Positions 26,318 through 41,300 of a stretch of 64,000 bases of DNA are shown in pieces. The stretch's first letter is position 1, and every line of letters starts with the position of its first letter. Under the pieces are notes generated by a model. It ran no database searches and was not told where the DNA came from. It saw nothing but the letters and a program-made list of their open reading frames with translations. Made by a program: the position numbers and the translations under genes. The stretch is taken from NCBI GenBank assembly GCA_006937955.1, contig SSNP01000031.1:1251718-1315717 (forward strand). The letters are read 5' to 3'. This DNA is from Pachypanchax playfairii. Taxonomy: Eukaryota; Chordata; Actinopteri; Cyprinodontiformes; Aplocheilidae.

Positions 26318-29300
26318 TAATAATATGCTAGAATAACATCACTTCCGCTTGTGACAGTACTTTTTACAAACTTTACCATGACAATAATGGTAACTGGGAT
26401 ACATTTCACAGTATAACCATGATACAATTTGTTTTTACTGTGGTTGTACAGCTAATGTTTCAGTATAGAGTGCTTTTCTGGCAAAGAACCCCCCTCAAGT
26501 GAAAAGTGATTGTGCGCACACATCTGCTCATCAAGTGAGTCCATCATGATCACTTGCAGGCGCTCAAAGTCGCCAGCTGACATGCACCGACGGTGTGGGT
26601 GTTTGGTTTCACCCGATGCTGAAGATTACAAGTGCAAAGTGGGAGACTGACAGGGAAGCTCACCTTTTATTGCCAATCATAACCAAGTCAAACTGTACGA
26701 GACCAGAAATTCATTTACTTCCTCATCCATGTTCTCTACACCGCCGACATCTTTGCTTTCTTCTTTATCTGCCTCTTCCTCATATTATTCTCTCTTTTGT
26801 GGCCCTACACTGAGCTCTTACTTCTCGGTGGTGCACAAAGCCTTCCAGACATCTCTGTTGGTCTTTATTTCACAGTGTGTCTCAGTAAGAGTGAAACATT
26901 AAAGAAGTGCTTTGAAAAAATGTATAAAATGAGCTTGTCACGCTGCCTCCTTCAGACAAAGCAGAAAGCACACCTGGGTGTGGTGGATGGCACGTTTTTA
27001 CAAACAAAATAAGCAAACGAACCGGTGATCGGCCTTGATCGATTAGTGTTGCTATAAGAGTGCGTGAGAGCACGAGTTACGCTATAAATGTCGAGGAGTA
27101 GTGATAGAAGCAATATGATATCCTGGTGTTATTTGTCAATTCGCTGCGGAGCGGACCAAGGTAAGGGGAGATAGGATCATGTCTGGAGTACACTCACAAC
27201 GCATTTGGTGGAGCTGCTGAGAGGTTCAGAGCTCCAATTACACTCCAATCAGAGAACAGTGCCGAGTCAAAACGTGTCAATTTCCTGCCCTGACATGGAC
27301 TCGATATGTGAGAAATTGAGAAATGATTGCTCAAACGTTGCCAAAACCTTAAATATAACCCAAGCAATTGTTTCAACAGTTTTTACTGTAAAATCCTCCG
27401 TGTTTGATGGTAAATTCAAAGATTTGAGGAACTAAATGATGTCGATTAAAGTTGTTTGTTATTACATTTTTGTTCCTTAATAACTTACATATTTTTACAC
27501 CAGCCTAAAATTGCTCTGTCTGGATCAGGTCAACAGACAGAATGATAAACATTATTATTTGACACTGAGGCTGAAGAAGAGGTATGCCACAAGGCAAAAA
27601 TAAAAAATGTTTACACTGAATTTCAGGTCCTGATTTTGTTTTGGTTTTTTCCTATTTTCCAAGTTATGGCTATTTCTCTATGTTAAAACTTTGCAATAAA
27701 AACACATAATATTTATACCAAAAACCTTTTTTTACACGTTTAAATCATTTTGTGCAATTTTGCAATAAACAAAGAATAAAATATGTCATATAGATGGTAC
27801 TATCTTAGTATGTCCCTGATATAACATAACAAAGGACACGACTTTTCAAGAGAAAATTAGTCAGTATGTAGACACAACTGTTTTTGTTGATCCCAATATT
27901 TAATGTTTAATAAAATTAAAAAAAACACAGACATGACAAGCTCCCCCTAGTGGCTGGCTGCAGTATGCATTTTAAGACACACCCTTCATGTAAAAAAAAA
28001 TTGGATATTTTCTGGCCTAAAAAGGAAAAATACCTCCAGTCACTTTTTTCACATTTTTCTATTCAAGTAATTACTACCTTTGTTTGTACAACTGCTCAAT
28101 ACTTTGTGTTCTGATTACTTATTTAACACTCTAACAATGATAATGTGCGTATGAGTGGGCAGGACTTCCATCCCCACATTTCTAGATCTTAGATTCAGGC
28201 TCCAAACAATATGGTAGAACACCTAGATGGAATAGCGCGGCTTCCCTTTTGAACAACAGAAATAGAAAAAGACATGTAGTCCATTTTAAATAGCACACTG
28301 AATATTTGTAATATATTTGGATGGTCACTTGGGATTTAAAGCAGAACTAAGTAAGTTTTGCTCTCGCTCTCCCCCTACTGGTCCCCTGTGAAAGCTCACT
28401 GTCGTAAAGTTCCCCCGCCGCCNNNNNNNNNNCCCCCAACAACAACGCGCAGAGAACGCTTTTGCAAGAAGAAAGAAAAACAAAACCAAGAAAATGTCTC
28501 GACAGGTGAGTATTATTGTCATCTTTGCGCTCCTAAGGGTGGCGTTGCTAACAACGGCAAGGGCTTCAGGCTTGTATTTATGTACGTGAGTGTGAGTGCC
28601 GTAAAGCAGGTTTGTTCTCGCGAGATTAGTCGGGTCCGATCCACTGAAAGTTGCAAGTGCTGCTTTCAGGACACAGACCCCGGAGGGAGGAGAGGGACCC
28701 ACGAATCCCCCCGCCAAGTCCTTGTTTACCCCCACAGGGACTCTAGAAAACATTTATTGAGGTGAAAAAACTTACTTAGTTCTGCTTTAAAAAACAAAAC
28801 CTGAAATGCAGGGATGAAAATGAAAATGGTTACAGAAGCTGATTGAAATGAACAGACTGAAAGGAGAGCTGTGAGAAGGAAGTGATGAAGGAAAGAAGAA
28901 GTTGAAAACAGAGAGGTTTGTGTGACGACAAGAACAGGAACTTTACAACACGTGAAATGAAGATAAATAAAAAGAACGAGCAGACAAAAGACAGTGAGAA
29001 AATTACACGCAGTATAACAAGAGATGTGATAATAGTTTGTTGACCACAAACAAGTCTGAGCAGCAACTTCTGCATTTCATCAGAGTACAGAAAGCGCATT
29101 TACTGTTTTTTGGAAGAGAGCATATTAAAAATTGCCAATAGAAACATTGAGTTTGACAACATAAATAAAGAACGAGCAGCAGTGCAAAAACGAATCAGAA
29201 TGGAAACAGATGAGCTAATAAAGCAAAGAAATAACGACATCCCATCAACAATGGCTTGTTTAGATGAGCATCACGTTTCCTCTGGGCTGATCCATCGTTA

Positions 29301-32300
29301 TCTGTTACCAATTAACCAACATCGAAGACAGGCTGGAGGGACTTTCACTAAGTTTTTTGTTTTTGTATACTGAAAACAGTCTGCATTCTATTCCTGAACA
29401 TTTTTATATGCAGCGTCGGTTCCCTACTCAGCTCCAGTTTAATGATATGCTAACGACAGGGACATGCCTAAAGGAAAAAGTAATAAAAAGGGATCTGCTT
29501 TGCTGATGATGTGATAATACGGGGAGTTTGCTGAGAATATAAAAGCTGCAGATTAGATAAATAAAACAGTAGCACCTCTTATTGCAGAGAGACGGCGACT
29601 CCGGGAACAGGTAATTATTTAAAAGGTGACAGCTCTTGTTTAAAAACAGCACACGAGAGGAAAAAAAGATTACTGCTTTAATCATAATGAATGTGCCAGG
29701 AGATCAACAGAAACAACTTACACCTTTACCCTATTTCCCCTGAAATTATGTAAAGTTCTGCCAATAAATCAATGCTGAACGGCATCTCATTAGTAGCAGG
29801 AGAAACATCAGAAAAACCAGGAATAGTCTGAGGAATTACTCAGAAATCAGCATGGGAACGATTTGCAGGGACATGGCTGTTTAATAAGAACTACCACTGA
29901 ACTAAGAGATGGGTGGTAACACGAGCCCCTGGTGCAGCCGTTGGCATGCCCAGATAAGCTCTGTGTTTGTGTGTGCACGCAGGAGTCAGGGTACGAGACG
30001 TTCTCCTGCACGATGAGCTATAGAATCCTCATTGGTATGGTGCCACGGTAGGAAGGTGAAGCTTAAGTGAGTTAAAATTAGACTGAAAGCATTGATTAAA
30101 GGAGAATGAGAGAGGAGCTGGAGAGAAGTGGCAGAGAAAAGAGGAAACTGAGATCCAATACAGAGAAAAAAAATAACAGAGATTACAGCAGGATGTCTCC
30201 ATTCATCCCTTTCTAATCCACCTATCATCCATCCCTTCCTCACTACATCCCTTCCTGTCCCATCTCCCCTTCCCCTCTCTCAGTGCTCAACCCTATAAAG
30301 AGCAGCTCTAATGTCTAATATCCCAGCTGATAATGATACACTCAGAACAATTTGGTGGCCAAGTCAGCAAACTGTTTGTGGTGTTGAGATGAGCGATAAC
30401 GTAGTATCTCATCATGCTGGTGACAAAACTAAAGCCTCTTTCAAAAAACAGTTTAGGCAATCATTCCACAAAGACCAACTGGGTTTGGGTCACACCTGGT
30501 CGTTCAATAGTCACCATTAGTGCTGGACAGTTTCCTGATTTCTGAAAGTGAGGCGTTGCACATCCCTAATCATCCAAGTGGGAAACCAAAAACAGAAAAT
30601 TAAGTTCACTGTCAGCCAACGCACATCAGCAGGGTGAAGAAAACTTGATGAGTAAGCACATATGATTGTTTTAGTAACGCCAACAAAGAATGATTTATAA
30701 AACTACATCAACAACTAGATTAAAATACATAACAGATTCACATGACGTGCCAATAAAAAGAAAGTATTGCTGAATGGGCATGTTTGAGTTACAGATTAAG
30801 CAGTTAGCTCAAGATTTTAGCATTTTTAACTTGCAGGAGGGAAAATTTATGTGCAAGTAATGAGCAGAAACCCTCCCCACTAGTTCGGCTTAATTTTGTA
30901 GCTCAAGTTTAACAAAGCATCTGTATTTGGATTTCAAAAGTAATTAAAAGCAGATGTTTAGCTAAATTTTGAGTCCAGAAGCCAGTAATAGATCAGCAAA
31001 AGGAGTTTTTATAAACTTTATACAAAAAAAAAAAAAAAATGCTAACGGAGAAGTAAACTGCAAGAAAAAAAAAAGTCTGATCTGGGGAAAAAAAAAGATT
31101 GTTGAGGCAAAAAAAGTGAAAATTGAAGCCATATATATTTATTAATTTATCTATTGTGACTTTCAGGTTTCTGTGATTAGCAGAAACCGTTCAGAAAGAG
31201 TTTAATACATAAAATATCATTAAAGAATGAAGTGTTAAATAAGAAGAGTACACAGGGTGCCGTGGTGTGGCCCCTCTTCAGCTCTGGCTGGAGCTCGTGG
31301 TTTGGTTTCAGACCTTTGCTGTGCCACTGTAACCAGATATTTGGATGAGGCTGACGAGCGGAACATGATCTGCTTGTCCTCGTGTTAAATTGTGAACTTT
31401 TAAAGCACACTCAAGGCAGTCAAGATACTTAGAGGCAAGCCGTTGCCAAAGTGAGGATAAAACAGCGATGTTAGTGAGAAATAACTCATTTTAGGTATAA
31501 AGAAGCCAAATGAAAGCGACACAAAGAAGCAAAATAATAACGCAGATTTCATGAATTAATCATTCGTCAGCAGAAATAAATTTTTCAGATATTAGGACAA
31601 AAAAAATACAGGTTGAAATTTGTAGGTTTTTCATAAATACACAAAAAACTGTGTTTAAATAGTTGTTTAGGGTTTCTGTTGTCGGACAGATAATCAGCAA
31701 GAAGCTGGCTGCGCTCCAATCAGACGTTGTATCCCCTCCCATGGTAAAGGTCATGGTTTGGAGAGAGGAGCACTGATCCAGAATTTTTACCTTGGGGGCT
31801 ACATTAACTGGTTCCAGATGGCCCACATGGTTGTGATAAAATGCTACCTCACTTCAGCTTGGACAGTGAGTGTGAGTCTCATGAACATTCATGTTTATGT
31901 GTTTAAGAGTAAAAAGTCGACGTATGTTTATATGCAAGCAATAATCAAGACAAATCACTTGTGTTTAAGCAAACTCCAGGGATATTTACATCCTGGAATA
32001 TCATCAAATATCTGAAAAGTCTGAGATAAAGTATTGTTTTAGGCTTCCAGTGTTTTCTTTTTTTAATTTGATATCATGTTTATGTATGAACTTAACTAAG
32101 TAAACAACCTGAGCGTAGCAAGACTTGACTCTTATTTAGAGCAACAATCAAACCTGCACAACCTTCTGTAGAAAAACAACTTCTGCAAATCCTAAAATGA
32201 ACGATGAGCATTCAGCGTAAACAGTCCAAAGTGAGTCGGTCTGTTTATTGCTTTTCTGTCTTTGCGGATTAAAATGAAGGATGGGCACTGCAGTGAACTG

Positions 32301-35300
32301 ACCCGTCAGCCCCCGTGACCATCACACACATGCGAAGAGCCCACCCATAGACCCAGGTCACGTACACATCGAGCATGTGGCCCCAACCAGACACAAACAA
32401 ACAATAATTTGACGGTGAGTCTGGGCTGTCAGGAGGACAAATAGTTCACCAGCCATTTTGCTAAAAGAGGCCAAAAAATTACAAACAGTGACTGATCAGG
32501 ACAGGTTGTAATAACAACACTGAGTCATTTGTACTCTTGGTTCAACCGTGTTGGACTCAAGGTGAATGCATGCGTGTGATTCCACTAAAAGTATGTTAGC
32601 AAGCATTGAAGCGTTGCAGTTCTTTGAAGATAAAAAGATACAGCAGGACCTGCGTGTATATTTAAATGTGACCTTGGCTTGCCCTCCACAACCACCACTG
32701 TTTTTACGGACTTGATGGTAATAATAGAAGAGATATTGTGACATACGGATGAAGGGGAAAAGGGCTTCTTGAAAGCAGATCAAGATAAGATGGATTTGAA
32801 TATATACATGTTGTATTAGGTCGGATGGAAGTTACACATTGTTTTGTTGTCACAAATGTTAATGAATAACAGCTGCCGTGCTAAAGATAAACGTTACCAC
32901 ATCTACTGAAAGCTTTGTCAAAACACCTTTTTATTTAGCAGTTATTTTTTACATATCTATAGATATATAGAAGGTTTCATTTTAGCCACCTACACTAAAA
33001 CATAGGGCGATGTTTCAAGACTTTTTCACTCTAGAACTGAAAAGTATAATTTCAGAACTCCTAACATGCTTTCTGTGTGAAACAAAGACTGAATAGATAA
33101 AAAAAAAAACTTAAGAGTTCACAGAACACTTTTTCCATGTGGACGGAACATCAGATTACAAGGCAGGAAAAACTAGTCAAGAAGATCCACTATGTAAATG
33201 GAACTTCTGTTTTTTGGGTAAAGTCTTTAAAAATCTGCTATAATTATTACAAATGAATCCATATAAATCCCAGTTCTGAATGTTAACCTCTGAAAATGTT
33301 AAGATCTATAAGTTTGACAAGCTTAAAGCAACAAGATTGCAGTTAAAAGATAGATCAATACCCTCTAGTAATGGCTGCGCTGTACACGAAAAAAACATCA
33401 ATTCTTCAAGAGTTAACCCCCCCCCCCCCAAGACTAGAAAATATCTTTGATAGTATAATCGACAGTCTATGTTCTTTCCTGTTTGCAGCTGGGCTGTGAC
33501 TCCCATTTCAAAGTGAGATATTCTTTTATTATGCAGATAGCAAACAGCTACTACTGCTCCAATCTGCTGAAAGACCATTAAGGTTTCTAACTTAAATGTT
33601 CACAGTCCGCCCCCAAAAAACTTAATTTGGCTCTGCCAGCTATATGTGTAGCCCCACCTGTCCACTCGGTGCTACATATATCTGTGATTTCTCCATGTGA
33701 AAGTGTGTGAAAAGGGGCGGGACATCAGATTTAATATTTTAAGCTGATTGGAGGATGCACCAGCAAGTGTCTGCCTATCATGATTTGTCTTTAGCCAATC
33801 AAAGTAAATCAAGTTCATGCAAATCCCGTCAGGAGTGAAGCACACACAATGTTACCACCAAGAAATGCACAAAGTTCTTACCTTTGCTCTTTTTCAATAT
33901 AGAAATCGTCTCTAGTTCTCCTAAAACAGATTCAATAGCTGCTTTTATGGGTACATCTACCGGCGCAGCCATGTTTGTTTTTCTTTGCCTGCCTGGGCAC
34001 TTGCTGCCAATCATACCACAATGCACAGTGCAAACACACGATTGGTCTGAACATTTTTTGACTGAGGAAGACTGTTTTAGCTGGAGTGGTACAAAATGGA
34101 TTTTCGTGGGTTTGGAAAACTCCAAATCTCACGAGAATCCATCTTGCAGCGCAAGGTTAAAAAACAAAAAGATTAAATCCTCAGTTATGGTAGATTTTAT
34201 AAATTAGTGTCAACGTCTCTATGTTGCCCTTTTAGTAACAAGGCCGGCTAAGAATCTCAGCAACAACAAAGGTAAAGCGTTCAGGAGACTGATATGCACA
34301 TTAACAGAAAAATAGCAGACACCCCTGGTATTTACCCAAGTTTTAAGCGTCTACGAGGTTTCAAAAGCAGGCGGAGACATCATGTGACATAAAACAGCAA
34401 AGTCTAAAAGCTGAATTCAACCACTCAGTTTTCCCCCTATACATCCCTCCCTTATATGTACATAATGTAACTGTAAAAGTGTCTGAAGCTTTATAAAAAC
34501 ACATTAGCTCACTGTGAAGTAAATACAGTCTCCGTGTGTGTTTACATCAGCCCTTTATATTCATGCGTCTATTAGGTGCTGATAGCAGAGCTAGGTGTTT
34601 GTGCTGCGTACACTTTTCCTCACAACAGCATCCAAAACAAATCAATAGACACATTAAGGCCCCTTATTGGCCCTGAAACACACTCAGAGTGTGTGTGTGT
34701 GTGTATGCGTTAGCAAGTCTGCATGTACATGCACGTAATCCCTCATAAATGGAAACGGTGATTATGCATTACTGACAAGAGTCATTGGTTATGCTAGACA
34801 AGTGTGTGTGTGCGTGTGTGTGTGTGTGTCTGTGCACTTGGCATTCATTAAGTAGAAACAAAACAAGCGGCAGCAGCTGAGTGTGTGTCTTGGCAGAGAC
34901 AACAGAGAGAAAAGACTCAAAGAGAAGCAGAGGGGCTCTGCGAAGTGAGGAGGGAAAAGGGAAGACAAAAAGAAGCAGAGAAGAGAGTGAGACAAGACGA
35001 GTTAAAAAGTCTAAGAGGGGCACTCAACTTGTGATCCACACAATCACACTCTGAACACACGAAAGTTAGCATTACTTCAGGCCACGCCCACATTACAGTG
35101 TTTTGTGAATACACAAAACTTTTATCATTTCAGCCTTGTGTAATCCTGGAAAAGGTATTTTCAGAGAAAAAAAACAATATTTTTTGTTAACAGGTTCTAG
35201 AATGAAATGCTACCTTTATGTTTTTGTTTACAAAACACAACAATGGCATTTCACATCTAACCTAACCTAAGACACACAAGTCCAACAACAATAGCAGATT

Positions 35301-38300
35301 ATGTTCAGGCTTTATGTTCACGGTACATGCTTTCATTTCTGTTTATTTTCATGGCAGCATTTCAGCTCCACATACAGGCCCGGCACACATGCTAATATCA
35401 AGAGTAAAAACTCATCTTATTATAGAGATGATTGGTTGAGTTATCCATCCATGCAATCTTCACACAGATCAATAAAACATAACTTGTGGAGATGAACTAT
35501 TCTGAAGCTTTAATCCCAAAAATCCATCTGCCTCATACAGTCAGCCTACTCAGAATTATTTACAAAAAACTTAAATCAATCTCTAGAAATTCTTCAATCA
35601 GAAGAACTTCAAACTATAACACGCTTTTTACAGGATTGTGCAGCAGTGATGGGTGATTAAAATACCAACAAGTATCTGTGACTCGTCATGTTTTTTTTTA
35701 GATGTTGCTGACCAAGTGTTAAAACTTTGACAGCTTTTTGGAGCAGAATTTCTTTTAACACTGAACTCATAACAAGCTTCATGAGTAAAGACTAAAAATG
35801 AAACCTGGTACATCAAATTAAGTCTGTTTATAGAATGTTTGTGTCTATAAAGTACAAGCTAATAAATATCATTTGAATGCTAAAGAGGAACAAAAGTGCC
35901 TGGCTGTAACTGGGTCAGTAAACCATGGGAAGTAAGTGCTTTCGGTTGACTGTGTGTGAGCGTTTGCGTGAAGGGCCAAAACTTGGCAGGGGGAACCGGA
36001 TTTGGAGAATATGGTCATGCTAGTAAGAGAGGCCTTCGAGGAGCTGGCTTGTTTGACGGTATGTGGTGCCAGTCTCTCTACCGATCTCAGGATCATGGGA
36101 AGGCAAACACAGAGTTGATCTCAAAGACTTTTAAAAGGGTGTAGCTTCCTGCCAAAAAAACCAAACAATAATTCCCTTGCACCTGTCCTTCCGTCTCTGT
36201 TGCCCCACCCAACGTTTCTCTCCCAGCCTACACTTGATCCCTTCATCTTCTCCACACAAACATTTTCTTTTTCCTCTCAGAGCTGGATGCAGCAATGCCG
36301 CAGCTCTTCTGTTTCGTCCACTGCCAGCAGTAAGAGCTCCTGGCATCGTCACAATTAGTCCTGTTTAGGAACAGCGCAGGCGCACCGATGCCAGGGCACT
36401 GGAGTCATCTTTCAAATACATACATTCACACAGAAAAGCCTTTTTAAAAAAATCACTGGCTTGATTTCTGTCATTTGCATTAGATAGAAAGCCCTTCTTC
36501 ATTTAGTCCCATTGCTTTTAGGTATTTGTGTGAAGTAATGAAAACCACATAGAAAGCAGTCCTGTAGCTGCAGTATAATGAAAACGCCGTTTCAAGAAAA
36601 ACTCAAATGAGAGTAAAAACTAATGTCCTTATTAAAATGTGGAATGTTTGTGTGTTCTGTTCTGGACACAACACAACTACTACAATGCTGAACTTGGTTC
36701 AATACCATTTCACCCATTTCCTCTAATCCGTAGCCCTACATGTACTTTTTCACAATCTGACAGAAGGGCCAAGGTGAGTTTAAAGAGCAGCTCTTTTCTG
36801 CACAGAACTATTTTAAGGTGAAGGTTTTGAAAATGGAACCTCAGTTTCTGACACTGCAAACGTTTACACGATGGGGTTTCTCTTCTTTCTGTCAAAAGGA
36901 ATTCTTAATTTTTTGTACTTTTTTTGTGAATCATGCCAAGTTATTATCACCTCCATGAATTCACAAGCCCAAAGGGGTCGTGTTCTGTTAGCAGCTCCTG
37001 GAGTATTAAATAAGAGCTGGTCCTGTGGACACCTGTTTCAAAGCCAGGTAGACGAAAGCCTGTAATGACCACGCTGAGATTCTAAAGCTACAGTATCAAA
37101 TGACAACCAGGAGGACTCGGGCAGGTGCTTGACATGCAGTGAATGGAGCCTGTATGCTCATTACAGAAAGACATCTGCTGCAGTCCAGCCCCCCCACCCC
37201 CCACACCCCCACACGCACCTCCTCTTCTCACCCAGACCCCCCCTCTAGCTTTACACTGATGTTTGGATGTCCCATTAATGTGTGTGAGGGGCCAGAGGCA
37301 GAACAAAAACACACACACAACCAAGCAGACGCACATCGGTGCTCACGCACACCTGCCACCAACAGCAGCCGTCTGCTCGATGGTGAAAATAGGAGGAAAA
37401 ACAAGCCACCAGTTTTCCTGCACAAACACACACTACATTGCCTAAAGTATTGGGACACCCCTTGAATTTTTAAAATTCCAGTTACTGTTAACGTCACAGG
37501 TTTAAAAATTAAGGACCAAGGCTGCTTCTCCAAATGTCTGTGACAAAATGGCTCACTCTCAGAAGCTCAGTGATTTCCAGCATGATGCTGAATGAAATTT
37601 CCTCCCTATTAAACATCCCATGGTCAACTGTTAGTATTATAAACAAAGTGGATGCAACTGGGAACAAGAGCAGCTCAGCCATGAAGTAGTAGGTCATGTA
37701 CACTCACAGTGCGGGGTCGGCACATGCTGAGGTGCACACCACACCCAACTTGGCAACTTCCAGCAGAGTCGATAGCTCCTGACCTCTAAATGCTGTATAG
37801 CTCTCAGATTAGCTCAAGAACAGAGAGTTTCATGGGTCTCCATGGCCGAGCAGCTGCATGCAAGCCAAGTCCACCAAGTGCAATACAAAGCTTCAGATGC
37901 AGTGGTGTAAAGAGCGCCACCACTGCACTACAGAACAGTGGAGACGTGAGCTTTGGAGTGGCAAATCACAGTTCTCCATCTGGTAGTGCAATGAACAGGT
38001 CTGGGAGAGGAGGCTGCCAGAAGGATAAATAAATAAATAATACAATGTGAAAAGTGTGAAATTTGGTGGGGGGAGAATGATGGTATAGGGCTTTTTCTCA
38101 GGGACTGGACTCAACTCTTAAGTTCCAGTGAAATAAACCCTTAATGCTTCAACATAAAATAGTTTTTGTATAATTCCACACTAACGACTAAGTAGATTAC
38201 AGTTTGTGGATGGTCCCTTACTGTTCTAACATGACCAACACCACCAGCACACAAAGCCAGTCCATGAAGACATGGATGAGTGAGTCTGGTGTGGAGGAAC

Positions 38301-41300
38301 TTGACTGGTCTGTACAGAGTCCTGACCTTGAACGGATAGAACATATCAGAGATTAATTAAAGCAGAGCCTGGGAGCCAGACTCGTGTCTGAACTCACAAA
38401 TACTCTCCTAGAAGAATAATAAAAAAATTCCCATGAATAAAGTCTTTAAACTAAGACTTCCCAGAAGTGCTGAAGCTGTTTTAGCTGCAAAGGACATATT
38501 AAACCCTACTGATTAACGGAATGTCAATAAGGTTAGTGTGCATAAAGACAGGCGTCCCAATACCTGAGGCATTATAGAATGTATGATAAAATGATAACGA
38601 TTTAATGTAAAAGGTAAATAAACATTAAGACACAACAGTCATTTTAAATCAGCTAGAAACCCTGTTAAGTATAACCTATTGTAATTCTTACGTTTCAGAT
38701 TCTCTGTCACTAAATTAAAAGAAAACCTGATTCTAAAATAGTTTTATGTAAAATATTGGCAGAGCAAGAGGAAGAAGCAAATGTACAGAGGAAGAAAAAA
38801 AACCTAAAATATGACAGAGGGAGTGCAGACAGCAGGTTTATAAATCAGTGCAATAAACAAAGTTGCACTGAAACATTATGAATCGATTTTTGCCGGGGAA
38901 GCAGGAACAAGAAATATACAGGAGTTATGATTAAAGGGAAATAATAAATTGCATAAAGAAGAAAAAATAAGTGTGTAAAACAATGAAGCAAACACCAAAG
39001 TGGCTGGAATCATGTGCAAACCCAAAGATTTAGGAAAGATATTGTAAATCAACCAGATTCATAGTTTCTATCATGTGCAAACATTCTCATCAGAATCAAG
39101 AGTTCCAGCAGCAGGAGAACAAACAGCAGACATGACAAGAAACTCTAAGTCTGTTTGGTTTTTTAACCCCACTTGCATACAGATTTATGAATAACATTGT
39201 TGCAAATACACACCTCTTCTTTGCGGGACTGTCCTCGCCATATTTGTTGCTCCCATGCAGGCCCTGAGAGCGCAAGGACCCATCTTCTTTGTGGCTGCCC
39301 TTTGACCCCGAGCCATTTAGCTGCCCATTGGCTAGGGAACCTAAAATCATAAAGCAAAAAAAAAACGTGCTTTCAACCAGAACATGACCATATGTCCAAC
39401 ACTGTTTCATTTAAATCTTATCTTTTCACCTGATAGAGTTAAGAAAGCTCTCTGGTTTTTGTTCCAGATTTGAGGCTGTGATGAGGAATAAAGAGGGTGA
39501 ACATCTCTTTTGATAGGATTATGTTAGCTTTGCTTTGTTTGACAGCACAGAAAACAACAGTGATGCTTATAAACAGAGAAGTAACTCATAGTTTAGACAT
39601 TTCAAAACACAGAGCACAAACTGCAGCAAATTTAAACCAACAAACCCACCAAAAAGAGTCATTCCTAACTCTGTACTGCCACATTTCCTGCAGCATCACA
39701 GGGACCAATTTGGTAGAAAAGGAAAAGCTACTTATTCATTTTCCAATCCACATTTTCCCCCTGCTGAACACAGACTGTTGCTGTTCGCTGACACAGTCGA
39801 TGTGTGCCCTCCAACAAAAGAAGAAGCCAGGGGCAGTGTGAGAAATGGACAGATTTCACTGGACTTGACATTCGCCGTAAGCTCAACTGAGAGTCACCCA
39901 ATTAAAAATTTAGCGAGTGATTCGCACAAACAAAACAAAAAAATCTTGAATCAAAACAAGCGCTAAAAATTCAAATCAGGTCAGTGACTGCGTTAACATG
40001 CAGCCTATAACCCTTTAAAAACCTGAATATTCACAATAACCCGGTTCCGCACAGCCATGTAAACACTGGCAAAAACCAGAATATGTTCATAACCGGGTTT
40101 TTTAAAACCCGGATTTTACCCCTGGGGTAACCCTTTTCCGAATATTTAGTTGTGTAAACGCGTATCGGCATAACCCCATCAAAACATGTGTTCAGCGCAT
40201 GTTCTATTTGCAAGGAATCTTGGTCTTTTGAGCGCCAGTACGTCGGAAGTAAACAAGTCGCGGTCAACATGGCGAGACGCAGCACAGCACCACACTTTTG
40301 GAGCGAGGAAGAAACCACTTTTTTCATCAGTCTGGTGAAAAGTATGAACATTATGTCTTTTGTTGACGACAGAAAGTACAGAGATAGCGATGTTGTTGTT
40401 TATGGATACAAGAAGAAGAATCGGAAATGACGCTTATTGCGTCTTGAAGTAGTCCGTACGTCATGACGCTACCCCAATATCCACGTTTAAATCGGGTTAT
40501 TACAAGTTTCATGTACACAGGGGTAACTCTCTCTACTTATGCATGTAAACGGGTCATTCTGAACACTTCAGAAACCCGAATACTGACCTTAACCCGATCA
40601 TAACCCGAAAATTGGCTGCATGTAAACGTAGTCAATGTGAGTAGTATCAGGCTATGGCCAAAATTAATACAAGAAGAATTACTTCTACAAATAATAACTC
40701 GTTCTGTGACATGAAAAAGAAAGTTTAATTATCATGCTGTAACTTCCTCCCCTTTTTTTTTTTTTGGGGGGGGGGGGGGGTGTTTGGCAGCAACATTATT
40801 CCATATAAGCTGAAAATGTAGCTGTATGACCAACATCAGTTAATCAAAAATGTTTAAATTATATATAAAGTTATTCAATGTTGTTCATTTGTAATGACTC
40901 ACAGGCTCTTAGTCTTAACCAAGAGCTCTGTGATGATAAACTTTTATTCACCGATACCGTCCAACCCTTTTGATCATTAATTCTTAGTATCCCGTCTTCT
41001 CAGCACACCTTACAAATTCCATTTCTTTGATAAATTGTGTGTCACTCGCTCTGGATTACAAAATAGTAATAACTCAGCCCACACTAATAGAGGGTGCCAA
41101 AATTCATTCAAAGCAGCACAAGACTCGTTAGAGTACGTGTAGTTTTAGATCATATCCTGTTTGGGAAGTTGCTACTGTTGAACAAGTCCAGGCGGAGTTT
41201 CATCTGGGAAAGATGGAATGAGGATGATCAAATTACAGCGCAGGTGACAGGAAGGAGATAAATGATTGCAAAGTGAGTAAAAAGACATCTCAAACATATT

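Larger units (their letters stand above)
25870..39213 (-). other. intron 3 of jarid2 (13.3 kb)
   Basis: It contains a trinucleotide repeat, a TTAA MITE with the assembly gap, a fish repeat fragment near 27935, a possible stray exon at 33882-33972, TG microsatellites near 34690 and 34802, a C-rich stretch near 37185-37250 and a Tc1 relic. Remaining parts, such as 29100-33400 and 35000-37100, are AT-rich with nothing recognised. Confidence 0.75.
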
